Shown: in pieces, positions 35,901-50,900 of the stretch
Position numbering within the stretch: the stretch's first letter is position 1
Layout of the letters: each line of letters opens with the position of its first letter
DNA from: Cyanoderma ruficeps
Taxonomy: Eukaryota; Chordata; Aves; Passeriformes; Timaliidae
NCBI GenBank assembly: GCA_008694505.1
Contig: VZDJ01000623.1
Location: 19,029,754 to 19,093,753, forward strand
Length of the DNA stretch: 64,000 nucleotides
Direction of reading: 5' to 3'
The notes under the pieces: generated by a model
Seen by the model: only the letters and a program-made list of their open reading frames with translations
Told to the model about the DNA's origin: nothing
The model's database searches: none
Position numbers and translations under genes: made by a program

Positions 35901-38900
35901 TTTTTCCAGACATGTGTACCCCTCTTGGCTACCAGGGCACCAGTAGCATGACCTGATGTTGTCTGTGAGCCAACAGCAGGGACATAGAGACAAAAAAAAG
36001 ACCTTTCATTCCCTGGGACAACATCTTGGCTGTTCCACTTTCCCAGAAACTCTGCTGTCCTGCCTGACTGCTTTTTCAAGTGTCTCAAGTGTCTCAAGTG
36101 CCTCAGACTCTCCCTGTCAGAGAGTTCCTTCTGTCTCCATCCCAAAGAAGGAACATCTTGTCAGCTTTCTCAGATACATCAGGTGCTTTGACCCAGACAT
36201 GAAAAACCAGAAGTGAGGGATGTTTGCAGTACTTACCAAGTGTTTCCTTCTCCATCCTTCTGCCCAAAGAAGCTATAGGAGCCATCTCTGTGCCTGTAAA
36301 GAAGTTGTGTCTGATACCCTGGGGAGACAGGAACAGTGATTGACATGGCACAGTAACACAGAAGGGACAGTGCTGGCAGAGTGGCTGCAAGGGCAGGAGT
36401 TACTGGTGTGTTGGGCACAGGGGAAGGCAGAGGGGCAAGGTGGGCCTCCTGTACTCACCATTGCGCAGGAATCTTGTTGCCCTGTCCTTGATCTCATGGC
36501 TCAGCTGCCTTGTCTTCTCCAGGTACTGCAGCACATAGACAATGGGGGCAAACAACACCATGTTCTGCTCCCCACAGCCATGGGGCAGCTGCACAAGGTG
36601 GTCCAGGTTCTGCAGTGCCATCCCCATGAGGTCACCTATGCAAGGGTGCGAGAAACAAAGAAAGTGTAAGTATTTTTTGAGGTGCCTTTTCAGCCAGGCA
36701 GGGGATAATAGTGCTTCATCTCAGCAGGAGAAAGCACTAGAGAAAGGAGGACGGAGGAGTAAACAACTGAGTGCAAGATGGAGCATGGTGACTGTTTTGC
36801 CTCCTTCCAGCTTGGCATCATGTCTACATTATGGAGTCCCTGGAGAACTTCCCCTTATCAGCTTTTGCATTCTGAAGAGGTCCAGCTATAACAAATACTG
36901 TTTGTAAAAGGCTATGAGCAGACCTGCTCCTGCTCAGTCTGTGTCATATAGACAAGCAAATATAACAGCACTCAGGGAAAGGTTGAAATGCTTCTGGTCT
37001 TTATCCAGGCCTGTTCTACCTGGCCATATGTCACATATGTCAACCATCAAAATGTGAGGAAGCCGACAGGGGTGCTAGTCAGATGGTGTGAAGGTGTCCA
37101 TATATCCTCCAGCCAGTCAGAAAAGCCTTGTGTTGTTTCCTCTGCTGGGGTTCTGTAGCACAATATTCATGGCTACTTATGCCAGGCCTGGCTTCATACC
37201 AGTTCTGGCCTGCAATATAAATAGATGTATTTAATGGTAGGTATGGCCAGTCCCAGTACCCTCTCCAAAGTGTTCTTTCACAACTTTATAATGATGAGAA
37301 AGATTTCTTTTCTCCAGGAGCTTCTGCTGTAGCATGGTTTTGAGCTTTGCTGTTTGTATCTACACAGAAATAGCCAAGGTCCTAGAGTCTCTGCTCCAAG
37401 GTCCTAGCTAGAAAAAGAAGGATTATTCTCCTGTGCATAATACTCTTCCCATGAAAGCAAAATATCTGAAAGCCTGGTGTTTGTAGGGAATAGAAATGCA
37501 GCATCCTCTCTTTTGGGGCAGTTTCCTGTCCAGTGGATCCTCTGACACCAAGATAAGCCTTGCTCTTTGGTACCAGAAGTCTGTGAGCCCACAGCAGAAG
37601 TCACTTACCTGTGATAGAAATGGAAGCCCTGGCAGATCCCTTTATTACATTGTCAGGGAGGCGAAGGGACACAGGTTCTTCAGCCATGTTTCCTGATAAC
37701 AGTAGGACAAAAGGCGTAGCATGACAAACCAAACCAAAAGCTTTTAACTGGAGAGACAAGACTGGCCCAGGTAAGTGGGACACTGCCTACATCCTGCTCA
37801 CACCAACTCTCCTGGTCATTGCACCAAGGTGCATTGCCTGGACACTTTTCTGATTAGGCCATACATGAGAGCTGCTGGTGGGGATGAAGGCCCACCAAGC
37901 TCCACTTCAGCTCCACACACCACACTGCAGAAGGCTCACAAGAATCACAGCTGGGCATCACTCAACTGGAGGACAGCCTGGCAAGACTTGTAATGTTGCA
38001 GGGACATGGTGGGAGGGTTGGACCATCCCTCACTGGTGACTATCAAGCCCCAGGAACACCCACTGTGGGAAGGAGACTACAGAGCAGGATTTTACCACTC
38101 ATACTCAGCAGCAAATTTAGTAGGACAGCACATGTGGGAGTAATATTTCTTATTTGTTCATGTTTGATAGGAAGTGAAATTTCCTATCTGAAAAATAATT
38201 TCAAAACATTCTTTCATGAGACCTCCCACAGTTTAGTTCTACTCTCAGATGTAGCTATTTCAGGCTGCAGAACCCAGGCTGTGCACATACCTCGCCCAGG
38301 CACATACCTCCTCTGGGGCACAGAAGGGAGCTGTAGGACTTCTCCACTAACACACCCTCTGGCTGCCAGGACAGAAACATCCACATGCAAGAGGAGAAAC
38401 AAAAATACACATAAAATTCCCAAATGACAGCAACATTTCAGAGCAAGTTCAAGTCTGAATTCAGAGGTCAGGGAACTCCACCCTCCTCATTTTTGGCAGG
38501 CCTGCCTGCTTCACTGCTCAAAGGATCAAGAGCAAGCCTGAGGGACAGGGTTCTCTGGCCCATGAGCACATACAAAAGCTCAGGTACAGCATGAAAAGCA
38601 GGGGAAGGTACAGGAAGAAACACAGACATGGGAATGCAGCTCAAGAAAGTATACTGCAAGAATAGGCATGGGTAGGTCCTGGAAGAAATAAAGTGAACTA
38701 AGCCACAGCTTTGTTGTACTATTGCTGCCCAAAATTTGAGGTGATAAAACTATTTAGCCCATCTCAGTCTGCCTTCCCCTTGGGCAGAGATATGATAGAT
38801 GAGAAGTGAGGCTGTTCTCATACTGACCTGGACCAGCAAGTGTTTGGTCAATGTGTGCCTCCCCCTCACAGCAGCTGGCAAAGGCTTCCTGCCCCCACAT

Positions 38901-41900
38901 TGTGATGTGGTGTCCAGTACCTCTGTCCTCACTGAGATATTCAGAGTCCCTAGCAAATAAATCCAACAGAGTCCTTTTCTTATACCTGTGGCCAAATGGA
39001 GTAAACTTTCTATAACCAATGGCGGCCTGAGATGTTTTGGGTTGTTGGTCTTCATGGCCTCGGTGATCTGGCCAATAAAGGTGAGCCAGGTAGTGCTGAC
39101 AGCTTGTTCAGACACCTTGAGAATGAGGAAATTCTGTAACGTCCCACCAGCAGTGACCTCACTGCACTGCAGTATGACTTGAACAACAGAGGGTCCAGCA
39201 GTCCTTGGACCCCAGTGTACCCTTCCCATTGCACATGAAGCACAGGACCAGCAATACAAAATTCCCACATCCACACAGCCTCTTCCTCCCAAGCTGGTCC
39301 CACAGCCCTCTCTTCAGGAGTTCCTGCCCTCTCTGGTGGGTCTGTCTGAGAGAAAGAGAGCAAACATAATGGATTGCATGTTTGCACCATTAAGGACAAA
39401 CTTTAGGATTCAGAGGAGACCTGGTTCTGCCAGCTTCTCTGGACCTCCCACACTCTTTCACTTCAGTTTTAGGGTTCCCCATCACCAGTCCCTTTTTGCT
39501 GCCATACCCAGTTGGACTGCTGTCACATTCCACATGAAGGTCTTGGACTCCTCTGCACACAGACACTCCTTGTCCCTGCAAGTCTGACATGGCTCCACCT
39601 GGAAGTCTGAGGATTTAGCCAGGGCCACCTGGATCTGAGGGAACGACAGATGCAGGTAAGTGACTGGGCACCTCAGGTGAGATGGCTGGGCATAATGAGC
39701 TCCAAAACTAGAGGGCAGAGTAGGCCTGTCCCACACAGTGTGGCACAGGCACACACCTGTATGCACTGCTGCAGGTAGCTGAAGACAGTGGCTTTCATCA
39801 GGAAGGTCTCTCCATGGATGACGGAATATGGCAGTGTCACGTCCACAAAGAAGGGTTGGACTGTTCTGAGGCTCGTGGTCGGGGCAAGGCCAAAGCCCCT
39901 CCCAGCCAAGCAGAACGTCTTGAATTTCCACTCTGCAGCAGCAGCAGGCACTGTGACTGAGACATTCCTGCTGCCATTGGAGCTGAGAGGAAGAGAGAAC
40001 TTGTATGAAGAGATTCATCTGCTAGCACAGAGGGAAGGAGATGCAATGAGGAGTGCTCATGGCCCTGATGAGGGAGGTGACACACATCCTCATGCTTGGC
40101 AATACCTCCACTGAATTGCCAATTACTTTTGCTCCAGTGGCTCACAGCAAGGCATTTCCCAGCAATTTTTTCCCTAGAGCCATAAACCCTCTTTAAATGC
40201 CATCGGTAGTGGCTTTACGTCCTTCTCCCGAGCAAGATGCTGCCCAAGCATTCCAGCTCTGTGCACTTGTGGTGGTTTGGTCTGGAAGTGTACTCCTGTT
40301 CCTTAAATCTGTGTACACTTCAGTTCTGCACATCAAAGTCTACTAGTTTGACACACGACTAACGCAGGGAAGAGCCACATAATTTGCATGCAGAGGTCTC
40401 TTTACACCTCCTTTACACAAGCTCAAGTCAGCCAAGTCTCTATAGCAAAGGGTCATCCTTCTGTCCATTTGTAAAGTCAGGAGTCACTTACCCAACAGAG
40501 TACGTATTCCAGATCCAAGTTTCAGGGAAATAGTGGTGAAATCTTCTGTGACTTGTGAATTGGGGTTGTTCTTCAGTGGTTCTTTGGTGTTCTGTAGAAG
40601 GCATCCCTGAAAGAAAGAGGAAGGAGTCCCACCAGAGTGAGAGAGGTGAACCTTGGCAACCATAGACAGCCTAGCCCTAGTGGGGCTGGAGGGAAAGCAA
40701 GCAATAAGAGAGATATGAGGAGAGTCTGGCAGAGGAAAGCACAAGGGACTGGACTGATTTCATGGGAGAGATTAGAAATTAAGGGAAAAGAGAGTGATAG
40801 CAAGAGAAGCAGCTTGCAGTGAGCTGACTGCAAGGTTTCCAAGACTTGGTTACACAAAGCCCTTTCCTGACCTGACCCAGAGTTGTTGCTTAAGAGACTA
40901 AGAACCTCCAGAGAGCCTTTTCACCAATACTTCTATAATTCTGTGAGTAATAATACTGTTTTCTTGCTGCACAAAATTCACATTCCACAGCAAACAATGG
41001 TTTAAATACAGGCAGGCACATGAGCCAGTTTAGTACAGTTATCAAGTGCAAACTGAGACATAGAGGAAGAACATGACTGTCTCTGTGGCCACAAGTGGGG
41101 ACAGAAGCTGGGTCTCAGTACAGCCTGGGGAATGGGAATGGAGACCAGGAAACAGATCCTGGGGCCTGCTTGGGTTTGTCTGTGGGGCAAGAGAGTGTTA
41201 TCCTTTAGTGTCAGGGAACATCCAGGTAGTGGCATTTTTCAGTGACCTTTTTTATAGGGACTGAGTCACTCCTACTGAGTCTGGTGGGCTTGGCAGCTAA
41301 ACTGTGGCAGCAACACCAGATACTCCTAAGAGAGACAACATCCACCACCAGCAGACCCCAAAGATCAGAGGGCTCTGCAACCTGATGTGATCTCATATCC
41401 CAGGTAGGCTCAAAGTGCAGCTCACCTGTGACTGTCTTCCTATCTGCCCGACGAGAGCATTGAGAGGGCTTCTTGATTACGAGGTTTGAGAAGACTTTCA
41501 GTCCCATGTTCTATTAGAAAAAGAAGGAGGGCAGGGAGGGAAGAAAAGCATCTGTGAGTGGGGAAGATTGACTGCTGCTCTACAAAACTATTTTGCAAAC
41601 CATGGGGGTCAGGATAAGCCAGTGCCCAGGCAGCCCAGAGCAGCACTGGCCCAAGCAGACTCAGTGCTGAGGGAGGCATGGAGGAGGAGATTTGCCCTGA
41701 AGACACCAAGAGGTCTGCCTGGGAACTGCCCAAAACAATGCCAAAGAGCAGGCTAACAGCTAAGCCATGTCAACAATCCATGGTCTAATGCTTGGGATCA
41801 CTCCCTGTCTCTATTTTCTCTAATACTGTAGATAAAGAGCAGACAGCCCGGGACCTCATTCCCATTCCAGTCCAAAAAAACGGAGTTTGATGGTCCAGAA

Positions 41901-44900
41901 TTTCATCATCTTGCTTTGTGCATGTGTGGAGGGAAATACAGGTATTCCTACTCAGTGGGGTTTGTACATCTTTTGAAACAACACAGTTCAGTCAGGGCAG
42001 ACAGCAGGGTCTGTCTGGAGGAGGAAAGGCCTTCTCAGACTGCTTGGGAAGAAAATATCTCAGATGCTCATAATTGCAACAGCTCTGGGAAATATCATAA
42101 GGTGATTACCCGGAAGAGGTTGAAGATGTCAGGCTGAAAGGAATTCTGTGTCCTTCCTCGTAGCAGAGATGACGAGGACTGGGGCTGCAAACAGCGATCT
42201 GAATGCTCTTCTACTTGGGCAGGGTATCCACGTTGGTAGGCAGCAGGGAACAAGCCATAGACCTAAGGAAACTCACAGGCAGGAAAGGATTGGGCAAGGA
42301 GCAGATACCTCCAGATGTTTCACTCCATCCTCCCCTAGCATGCACACCAGTTCCTGTCCTTCTTTCTAGGCAGGCCCCGCTTTCTCCTTCACACACAGAC
42401 CTCCTCATTCACTGGCCTCCAGCTTGCCTTGCCACAGCCACAGCCTGGTTGCACAGACTTGGTTGCACTCACCATTTGGCTGGTCAGCTCAGAGTCTGGT
42501 CTGGTGAAGAACATGTTTTCATCCACTGCCTGGACTGCACACAGGGAGCCAGGTGCTGCCTGCAGCTGGAGCTGCACTGCTGACCCTGCGTGGGCTTCTT
42601 TATCTGGGAATCCTACCTTGACCTGGAGCAACACACCAGGAAAGGAATATGAGAGAGGTGTGAGGAGGATGACAGACAGATGGCATAGACAGAAAGAGGA
42701 AGACTAGCTGGAATGTCCCTTGCTCAGCCACTGCTATCAGAAGTCACTGCTGAAGCTTTCTTGCGCCCTGGGCACTGTGCAGCAGACGCCCCTTCCATCT
42801 CTCCTGCCCAGTTCTCTCTTGGAAGGATCTGAGGCTCTCCTTCCCTCAGGCCTCCTGGCTCCTGCTCACCAGCTCTCCCCCAGCCACAGAGGTGAGTCTC
42901 ACCTGGTTTTGGAAGCACAAGGCAACATCCAAACGGATACTGTCAGCTGTGACCCCTCCGTTGGGGAAGATGGCATACACCACTAAGGAAGGCGATGGGG
43001 ACAAGTCGACAGTGAAGGTCAAAGGGATGGAGAAAGAGCCCTTCAACACTGAGGAAGGAAAGGCAGAATATTTCCATCATAGGCCCACTGAGACCTCTTT
43101 GTGCCCTTCTTTGTGTGCTATATAATCTCAAAATGTCAAACCAATTCCTGCTGCTGGACTGTCTGCCCTCTCCCTCCATTCTCTGACCTATGTACTCCAT
43201 CTTCCCCTACATCCTCCCAGTCTCTTCCCATCATTGTTTCATTCTGTCTTTTTGCCTTCCTCCAGCTGACACAATTGCTTCCTCAGCCTCCCTCTGTCCT
43301 CTTTGCTGACTGATCCAGACCTATAGATTGAGAAAATTAGAGAGAAACTCAGGCAACTCCCATGTCCAACCTAGAAACCAATTGGGTGCAACTGTTTCCT
43401 CTTCTCTGCCATGACTTACTGTTCAGTTTCCCGATCTGGATATTCCTCTGGCCCCTGACAACAATTCCAGACTTGCCAGTGACCTGCAGGAGGGGGATAT
43501 GGGATGAGCAGACTGCTGTTTGCCACCAGAGTGCATCCACACAACCTATGTGCATCTTGCTCTCAAAAGTAAAATAAAACTCCCAAAATTAACTATGGTC
43601 TCAATTCAACCCCAGACTTGGGGAGATTCGCAGACCTCACAGTTGGGAGAAGAAGCTTTAAAACAAGAGTCTCTGGTCTAGACTGTTCAGGGAGGACAAT
43701 GGATGGGTAGTGGGTTCACTGCAGATTGGTGAGTGATAACTGAAGTGTTTCTCTTCTAGCAGGCTGGCTTCCAGACCAGACCAAAATTATTTCCACTGAG
43801 CAGCTGTTTGATAACCAGAGTGAAAAAGGGATACCCCATCCAGTTTTAAAGGGAAAAGACCCTTCCAGCTTGGCAGAGGCTAAGTGGGTGGTGGGTTACA
43901 AAGACAGAAACCTCCTCTAATCCATGGAGGTGACTGGAGCCCCAGCACCAGGATCACAGTGTGCCCAGGCTGAGCCCCACCAGGTGTAGCATTTATCCAG
44001 TCCCCTGGGAACAAGGTTTAGGGGTCATCCCTCCAGGGATGACCTAAATTATATCCCCAGCTTTTCACTGGGGTCTGGTCCTGTCAGCACAGCCTTTCCC
44101 CCCAGGTTATCTACTACCCCTACTCACATAATATGCAAAACTTATACGGCTGGTGTCTTCTTCCAGGTCATCCCTGCTGAGTGTGAAGGTCACCTGGATA
44201 TTCTGCTTCAGCCCACAAGGCAGTGTTTCCATGGGTGGGTGTATGTCCAGGAAGCTCTTGGTTGTGACGTGGAAGGGCTGCAGGTGATGGTAAGCGTTCG
44301 TGTAACTGAAGTCAGTCCTTCGAGGAGAGCGCAGGAGCTCCTCCAGGGTGAACCTCCCCTGAAAGGGCACCAGAGACACACAGAAATGAAGAGTTTCATG
44401 CTTCAGTGCTTTGTTAGGCTGTCATCAACTTGGTTCGGGAAAGGCTGTTGGCTTGGCGCCTTCCAGCTGGCTCTGTGCAGAGCTGTGTGGTGAGCTGAGG
44501 CCTGAACTGGCAGGGGAGCTGCAGGGCAGGAGAGGGGAGCATAGGCAGAGCTCAAGGATTCTCACTTTCCCATATGCAAAGGTGGTGTTTACCTCCAAAG
44601 TGACCGATGAGCTGTTCCAGGCAGTTGTGTCAAGGTTGAAGGATGCTATTCCACTGTCATCTGTGATGTACGTTTTGATAAACCGACGCCTCATGAACCT
44701 TATCACAAGATAAACTTTCCTGTTTTTCATACCACTTCCATAGTGATCCTGAACCTTAATCTGGTGACAACAAGGTGAGGCAGGAAAGCCAAAGTCAGAT
44801 ACTTCTTCCAATGTTCTCCCAAAACCTTCCTCTCTCTGACAAATATAGACCTTCCTGTGTAGGTGACCTACAGACTTCAGTCTGGCCCCAAGAAAACAGG

Positions 44901-47900
44901 AGAATTGTACAACTCCATCTCTAATGTGAAGCTGCTTAAAACCATCATTTAAATCTGCCAACTCCAAAAGGTAAGTGTGGCTGGAACACGAGGAGTTTCT
45001 CTCATTAGCCAGCAGCTGAGATATCCTTGCATCCCAGCATCCCTGCTGAGACACCACTCAATGCTCTCAGCAGATGCTGGAGGTGTAAACACAACAGTGA
45101 ACCTGAAATGCAGCGACTGTAGGCACACTGTCAAGCAATGTGACTCAGTGTAAGGTAAGGTTCTCTGTCTGAGGAGCAGGAAATGCTTTGGGTCAGCTAG
45201 ATTTACCAGATGCCATACTCCTTGGCAAGTGACAGGGAGCAAAAAAGCAAGGGAAGAAAATCACCTTCCCCCTGTATGGTACTCCAGGGATGTAATATTC
45301 ATTGGGTGTCTCAAATACTGCCCTTGCAGCTGTCCTGGAGATGAGGATTTGGCTGGAGGTGTTGATCTGCACCCCTGTTGGAATGCAGAGTGCAAGGGAA
45401 GCAGGATCAGTACCAGAGATGACTACTGCACAGTAGTTTAATCTCACTTTGTTAATCCCAACCCCTCTTAGCAGAATGTCTGAAACTTCCTTCCCAACAC
45501 CAGCATTCTTCAAGGCTTGGAGGCTGCTCCTGTGGCAGCTCCTTCTTTAGTTAATCTGTCTGCAAGCCCCTTTGTAGCCTCATGGACCCACACCATTCAT
45601 CCAGCTTCCAGCCACTCATCCTCCTGCTGCTGGCAGAGTACCTCTCCATGTCCTGTGATGATGCCAGCAGCAGGGATGAGAAGAAGGGGAGGTGTGCCCT
45701 CTCTAACCCTCAAACCCCCAGAATGGTTCCTCTTGCCCCTGTACCTTCCCTGCTGAGCCCCTGGGTACCTGTGCCCATCTCCAGGAGAGAGGCTTCTGCA
45801 TAAAGTTTGTTGTCTTCCTCGCTGGGAGTCAGATTGAAGATTGATGTGCTGACAGAAGGGGTGAAACACCCATTGCTTGCCATCTGCAAGAGGGAGTGGT
45901 AGGTGTTATTTGGGGCTGGGGAGAAGGGAGGGGGTCAGAAGTACAAGGGATTAGTCATTCTGTCATAACTGCTGACTACAATAAATAATAAGGCAGAACA
46001 CATAAAACACAGGAACATGTTCCCCAGGGAGACGGTGGATCCTTCATCCCCAGAAACATTCAAGGTCAGACTGGACAGAGCTCTGAGCACTTCATTCTGT
46101 TCACTCAGCCCTTGACACTTTGTCATGTGTGGTGCTTCTTTACTGCCCATATACCTTCCAGGACATACTCACAGGACCGCTGTATTCCCTACAGATGTCC
46201 TTGCTGGCACTCTGGGGCCACCTCCTTGCTTTCTGGCACAGAGTCACGTGCACAGTCCCTCGCACTGCTTTCCCATAACTGTACCTGCAGGGAGAACACC
46301 ACGGGAGCTTCTGGGCAGAGGACGGTGTGCTCTGTCCAGCACATTGCTCCACACAGGTGCCTTTTGTGACAAAGGTCTTACTACAGCTTGCAAGCAGGCA
46401 GGCACAAATTAAAATATAGCACTTTGAGTACTTTGGGAGTGCAATAGCGTGGTCTGGCATCCAACAGATGCAGAGACAAAGGAACAGATGCAGGAAGGGA
46501 CAGGAACAGACCCACACCCTCTGGAGCTCTCCCACTTCTGGGCACTTGCTGTCCTGGAATTGCAGGCAGACACAAAGAGTGGACCTGATTCATCCACTCA
46601 GTGAAGATATTAGTTTGGGGGCAAAACAGTAGAAATGGGTGTCCCTGCAGACAGCAACAGCAAATTGCAGTAATAGAGCCACGGAGTGATCTCAGACTTG
46701 CCTCACTATGGGCTTATTTCATGACCAGGGCTCTTGTTTCCATCATCAGACCTGCTCTGCTGATTTAGACATTTAGTTATTTCCTCTGCCTGCTTTGCTG
46801 CCTTTCCTTGCTTTGACTCGTCTCTGACTTGCCCTTTGGAGCAATGCTCCTGACAGTATCAGTAAAAAGATGACATCTGTGACCCATCCTGGTGATGTAG
46901 AGTGGTGTGTACTATTTACTACTACAGCCTCATATGATCTGATTGTAACTGTCCCAATTAATGAGAAATTATGTCAGACCAATCAGTGCCAAAAGAGACA
47001 CCAAAAGTCTCCAGATAATGCAACCCCAAATACAAATGAGCTCACCAGATTTTGAGTGCTCTTGAGCTCACTGTCCTCCCTTCTTTGTGTTTATACTGTC
47101 AGAGGTCCTGCCCTCCTTCCCACCCTCATCTGCTCATTTTTTGGTGATAACCACGTAACTAGAGAATTTTATCTACTGCTCCTAAGAAGGTAATAAGTTC
47201 AGTAGCATGTGAGTGAGAAGGAAAGGCATAAAGTCCTAAAGAAATGCAAGATCCTGCTCTTTTACCTCAACATGTCTGTCCCATATCTGGTGTTTTTCCC
47301 CACATAAGATCTTTCAATGCTGGACAGACACATCTTCCAGAGGAGGGTATCTGTTGCCTAGGGCAAGTCTCCCTATAGCTGGATGTTCTCTCTCATGTGT
47401 GGCTCAGATACCTCTTCCCCAAGGAAGAACCCATTAGCTTGACTCTTCAACTATTTGGGATTCTTCTAAAGGAATGGCCTGTTTGACCCTTCTTGAGCCA
47501 CCTCTCTTTGATGGATTGAAAAGATAGGAGACATGGAAGGTGAGACACAGTTTTGATGGAATCTTTCCTTTCCCCTGAACATTGTCCTTACCTGCCACAC
47601 ACTTGCAGGGGGAAGGTTTTATCTGAAGCATAAATCTGAGCTGGTCCCTCAAAGAAAACATCGAACTTTTGCAACACTGGAACAAAAAACCTCAGAGTTA
47701 CTCCATCAAGGGCAAAAGACTACCTGGGCACAGGATCACAAAAGGGAAGAGTATGCTCCCACGAAGGAATATGTTAATGAGGTAAAAGCAAGCATTAATT
47801 AAAAACAGGGAAACCAAAGAAAGAATCCCTTTTTTTTTTTCCCCAACAGTCTTGCAGAGGTCTTTAGTGCATTCCTAATCTGCCAGAAGATACCTTCTCC

Positions 47901-50900
47901 AGTCATCTCCAGAACAATTTCCCCTGTGTTCATTTCTGATATTGCCCATAGGTTTGTGTTCAGTCGTAGCTCTCAGGCAGTAAATCCTATTTTACAATAT
48001 TTGGCTTTACATTGTTATACAGACAGGCAAGAAACAAACAAGAAACTTCTTCCATCCCTCTCTTCATTCTCCTTACCACGTTCCTCCACCTTAAAGGTAC
48101 TGGACTGGACTGAGCTGGACTTGAAGGATTGGGCACTGATGGTGTAAGTCCCCAGGGAGAGTTCAGCAGCCAACTGGAAAGAGAGTTCTGCAATGCCCTG
48201 TTTTGGTCTCACATCCAGCCACTGGCCAATGCGGTTTTGGTTCGGGTCCTGTGGTGCAAGGGAAGGAAAGAAGAGGCAGTCATCAGCAATGCTTGCTGTT
48301 CTCTACCCAGAGCCCACTGGAATCAAAGGCATATCAGACATTTCAGAGGCTTTCACAGGTTCCTGCTGGTTTTAGCCCAGATGATGATGCTGGAGCGCCA
48401 AGAGAGGTAAACCCACCTAGTATTCTGATCTGTACAGCCACAGAAAAAGAAAGTATGGAAGGTGCTGACATTTAGACTCTCCAGTCTCCAGTAAAGATGA
48501 ATTGTAAAAATTAACTAAAGGCTGGCTGGCATTCCTGAATGTAGAAATGGATGAAGTCAACCATTTATATCATCAAGTCCTGCTAACAAGAAGCATTTGG
48601 ATGGAGAATGTGCATGTATAAAGCCTAAGAAAAGTAACTTGAACCAGGTACTATCCATACTGAAATACCTTTCCTCATAACATCTAAGGAGTCTGGAACA
48701 CCCACCTGGATTTCCACCTTGGAGTACTGCAAAGCAAACAGACAGCACTGTCAAAAACTGGCATGACGTAGCAACTTGCATATAAACTTCTCTTACCCAC
48801 CCAGCCCCTGTACTGTGACAAACATTATGATACAAGAATCCTACTGAAAGCAGGATAACTGCTTTGAAATAGTAAGGAATAGTAAAAATCTAGGCTGTTC
48901 TTCAGATTTGCTTTTTGATCCCTGAATATTTAAGATGCATTTTAACAGGTATTCTACAACCACAAAAGCTAGAACTTGCTGTATTAAAATGGGGAAGAGT
49001 AGGAAGACTCCCAAATACCATCATTCCAAGTTCACAAATATTAAATGGCCTCAGTTTTTTACATATATCCCAATAACTAGTAAAACTGCATCACCTATGG
49101 GAAGAATAATCCATACATCTTCCTTTAAAATCCCTGGCATAGGAGGTTAGGCTGGGAGTTATGAATTAATGCTGACTGCAACTGACAGTAACAGGGAGGG
49201 ACAAAGGACAACACAATTCAGCCCTTCTAGATCCATTAATTCTCTGTTCTTATATCACTGCATCTCTAATCCAGGAGACAGGTGAGGAGCCCCTAATTTG
49301 GGAGCACAAAGCATAAGAAGGCAGGAGCAGGGCTTGGGAGAGTAACCAGGCTATAAACGTGCAACTGACATTCACATTATTCATCATTCTAAACTTTCAT
49401 ACAAGTTATCAGGAGCAACTCTGTTTTCATTGAAATTTTAAAAAAAAAGTGCAGGTCAACCTGCTGGCGAACAGCATCCATATTAACTTCAAATCATCTT
49501 ATTTACAAACTAGTTATTACAGCTTTAATGCTGCAATGGACTAAAGCCTTAAAATAGCTTGGGCTAAATATTTTCTCTGAATTTTCCTCATGGCATAATT
49601 AACAGTTACAATGTTAATTTGTTTATACTCACACACAGACATCAAGCATTTACAGTCAAATATGTACACGAACCAATTGTAGGCATGGAAGCAAATGTGT
49701 TGTTTATACATTATTATCTAATTAATATAAGATATAGGCCTTCCCTTTAGGGAGAAGAAAGGAGTATTTATTTGATGCTAGGACCTCACCAATAGCCCAA
49801 AAAAGAGGAAATTAAGTCAGTAATAAAGAAGCTGGAAGGATCTCTCAGTTTATTTTAGTCTAGAAGGATTTGATCCAAGTCCCCTAGTGCGTGCCCTTCA
49901 GCATTTAATTGTCATGGCATGAATTCCTGTTGGCTCTCTTTAAACTGCTTGAGGACTGAGGAGTGAAATAGCTATAGCTGCTGGCTGCAGATATAATTGC
50001 TTGTGGGAGAATGGCACTAGCCTTGCAGTTTCCTGGCCACCACATATGTAAGTCTCTGGCAAATTGTCACTCCTTTGACATGGGGACAATGAGCTGCTGC
50101 CAGCAGCAAGTCAGTATAATTTGGTTATACTGTTTTCCCTCTTTTTTTTTATGATCACTTCCTGTGTATCCATCCCCATATTAATTAATTTCTCTTAAAA
50201 TTTTGCAGCTCACTTCAGGCTCTCCTACACCCTCAGGTGACACACACTGCACAAATCACTGAGCTTTCCAGAGCTGTGGGAGGGGATCTTAGAGTCCAGA
50301 AAAGTCTGTAGACAATTTTGTCTGATAATTATGCCCATGGCCAGCAACCCACAACCTGGTCCCCAGAAGCCCTGCCTGCTTTTTTGGCAAAGGCAGGTGC
50401 ACTCAGCTAACTCAGCTAGCTGGGAATGGTGGCACACTCCCCAAATACCATCCATCCTCCCAGCAGGCAGTAGCTATCCTGTGAGAGCAATAGCAGAGAC
50501 ATCAGCCAACAGGAATGGATGTTCAAATTTGGTTTACTCGAGGGTTGGTATGGGCCACCGTGGGTGCTGGGGCTGTCCCCGCCCCCCTGGCATGGGGCTG
50601 GTAGAGGAAGCAGAACCATCTGAAGCCTGGAGACTGCTTTGCCTCCACTTAGACAGGCTTTACCTTGCTGTTAACAGGAACAAAACCTTCAGTCAGTGTC
50701 ACAATCCTGAATTTCACTGGAGGGAGAAAATGGAATAAAGGCACATTACAGACGGAGTCCACATGAGAACGGACTTGCCCCGCACTTGTCTCAGAATCCC
50801 AGTCCACACCCAGCCCTGGTGGCAGCCCCATGCCTGCCATGCAGCCCCTCTTACCCTTTGCTCAGCCCTGCTCACCTCTGCTTGCCCCAACACGTGGCAG

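Noticed and set aside
38970..39292. Long minus-strand open frame (part of 180 codons) containing [14 protein letters not shown], first thought to be gene 3 exon 21
   Set aside because: It has no phase-compatible splice sites and does not match the family. The true exon (38949-38828) lies in the same frame further along and reads [12 protein letters not shown] to TKHLLVQ with proper AG and GT borders.
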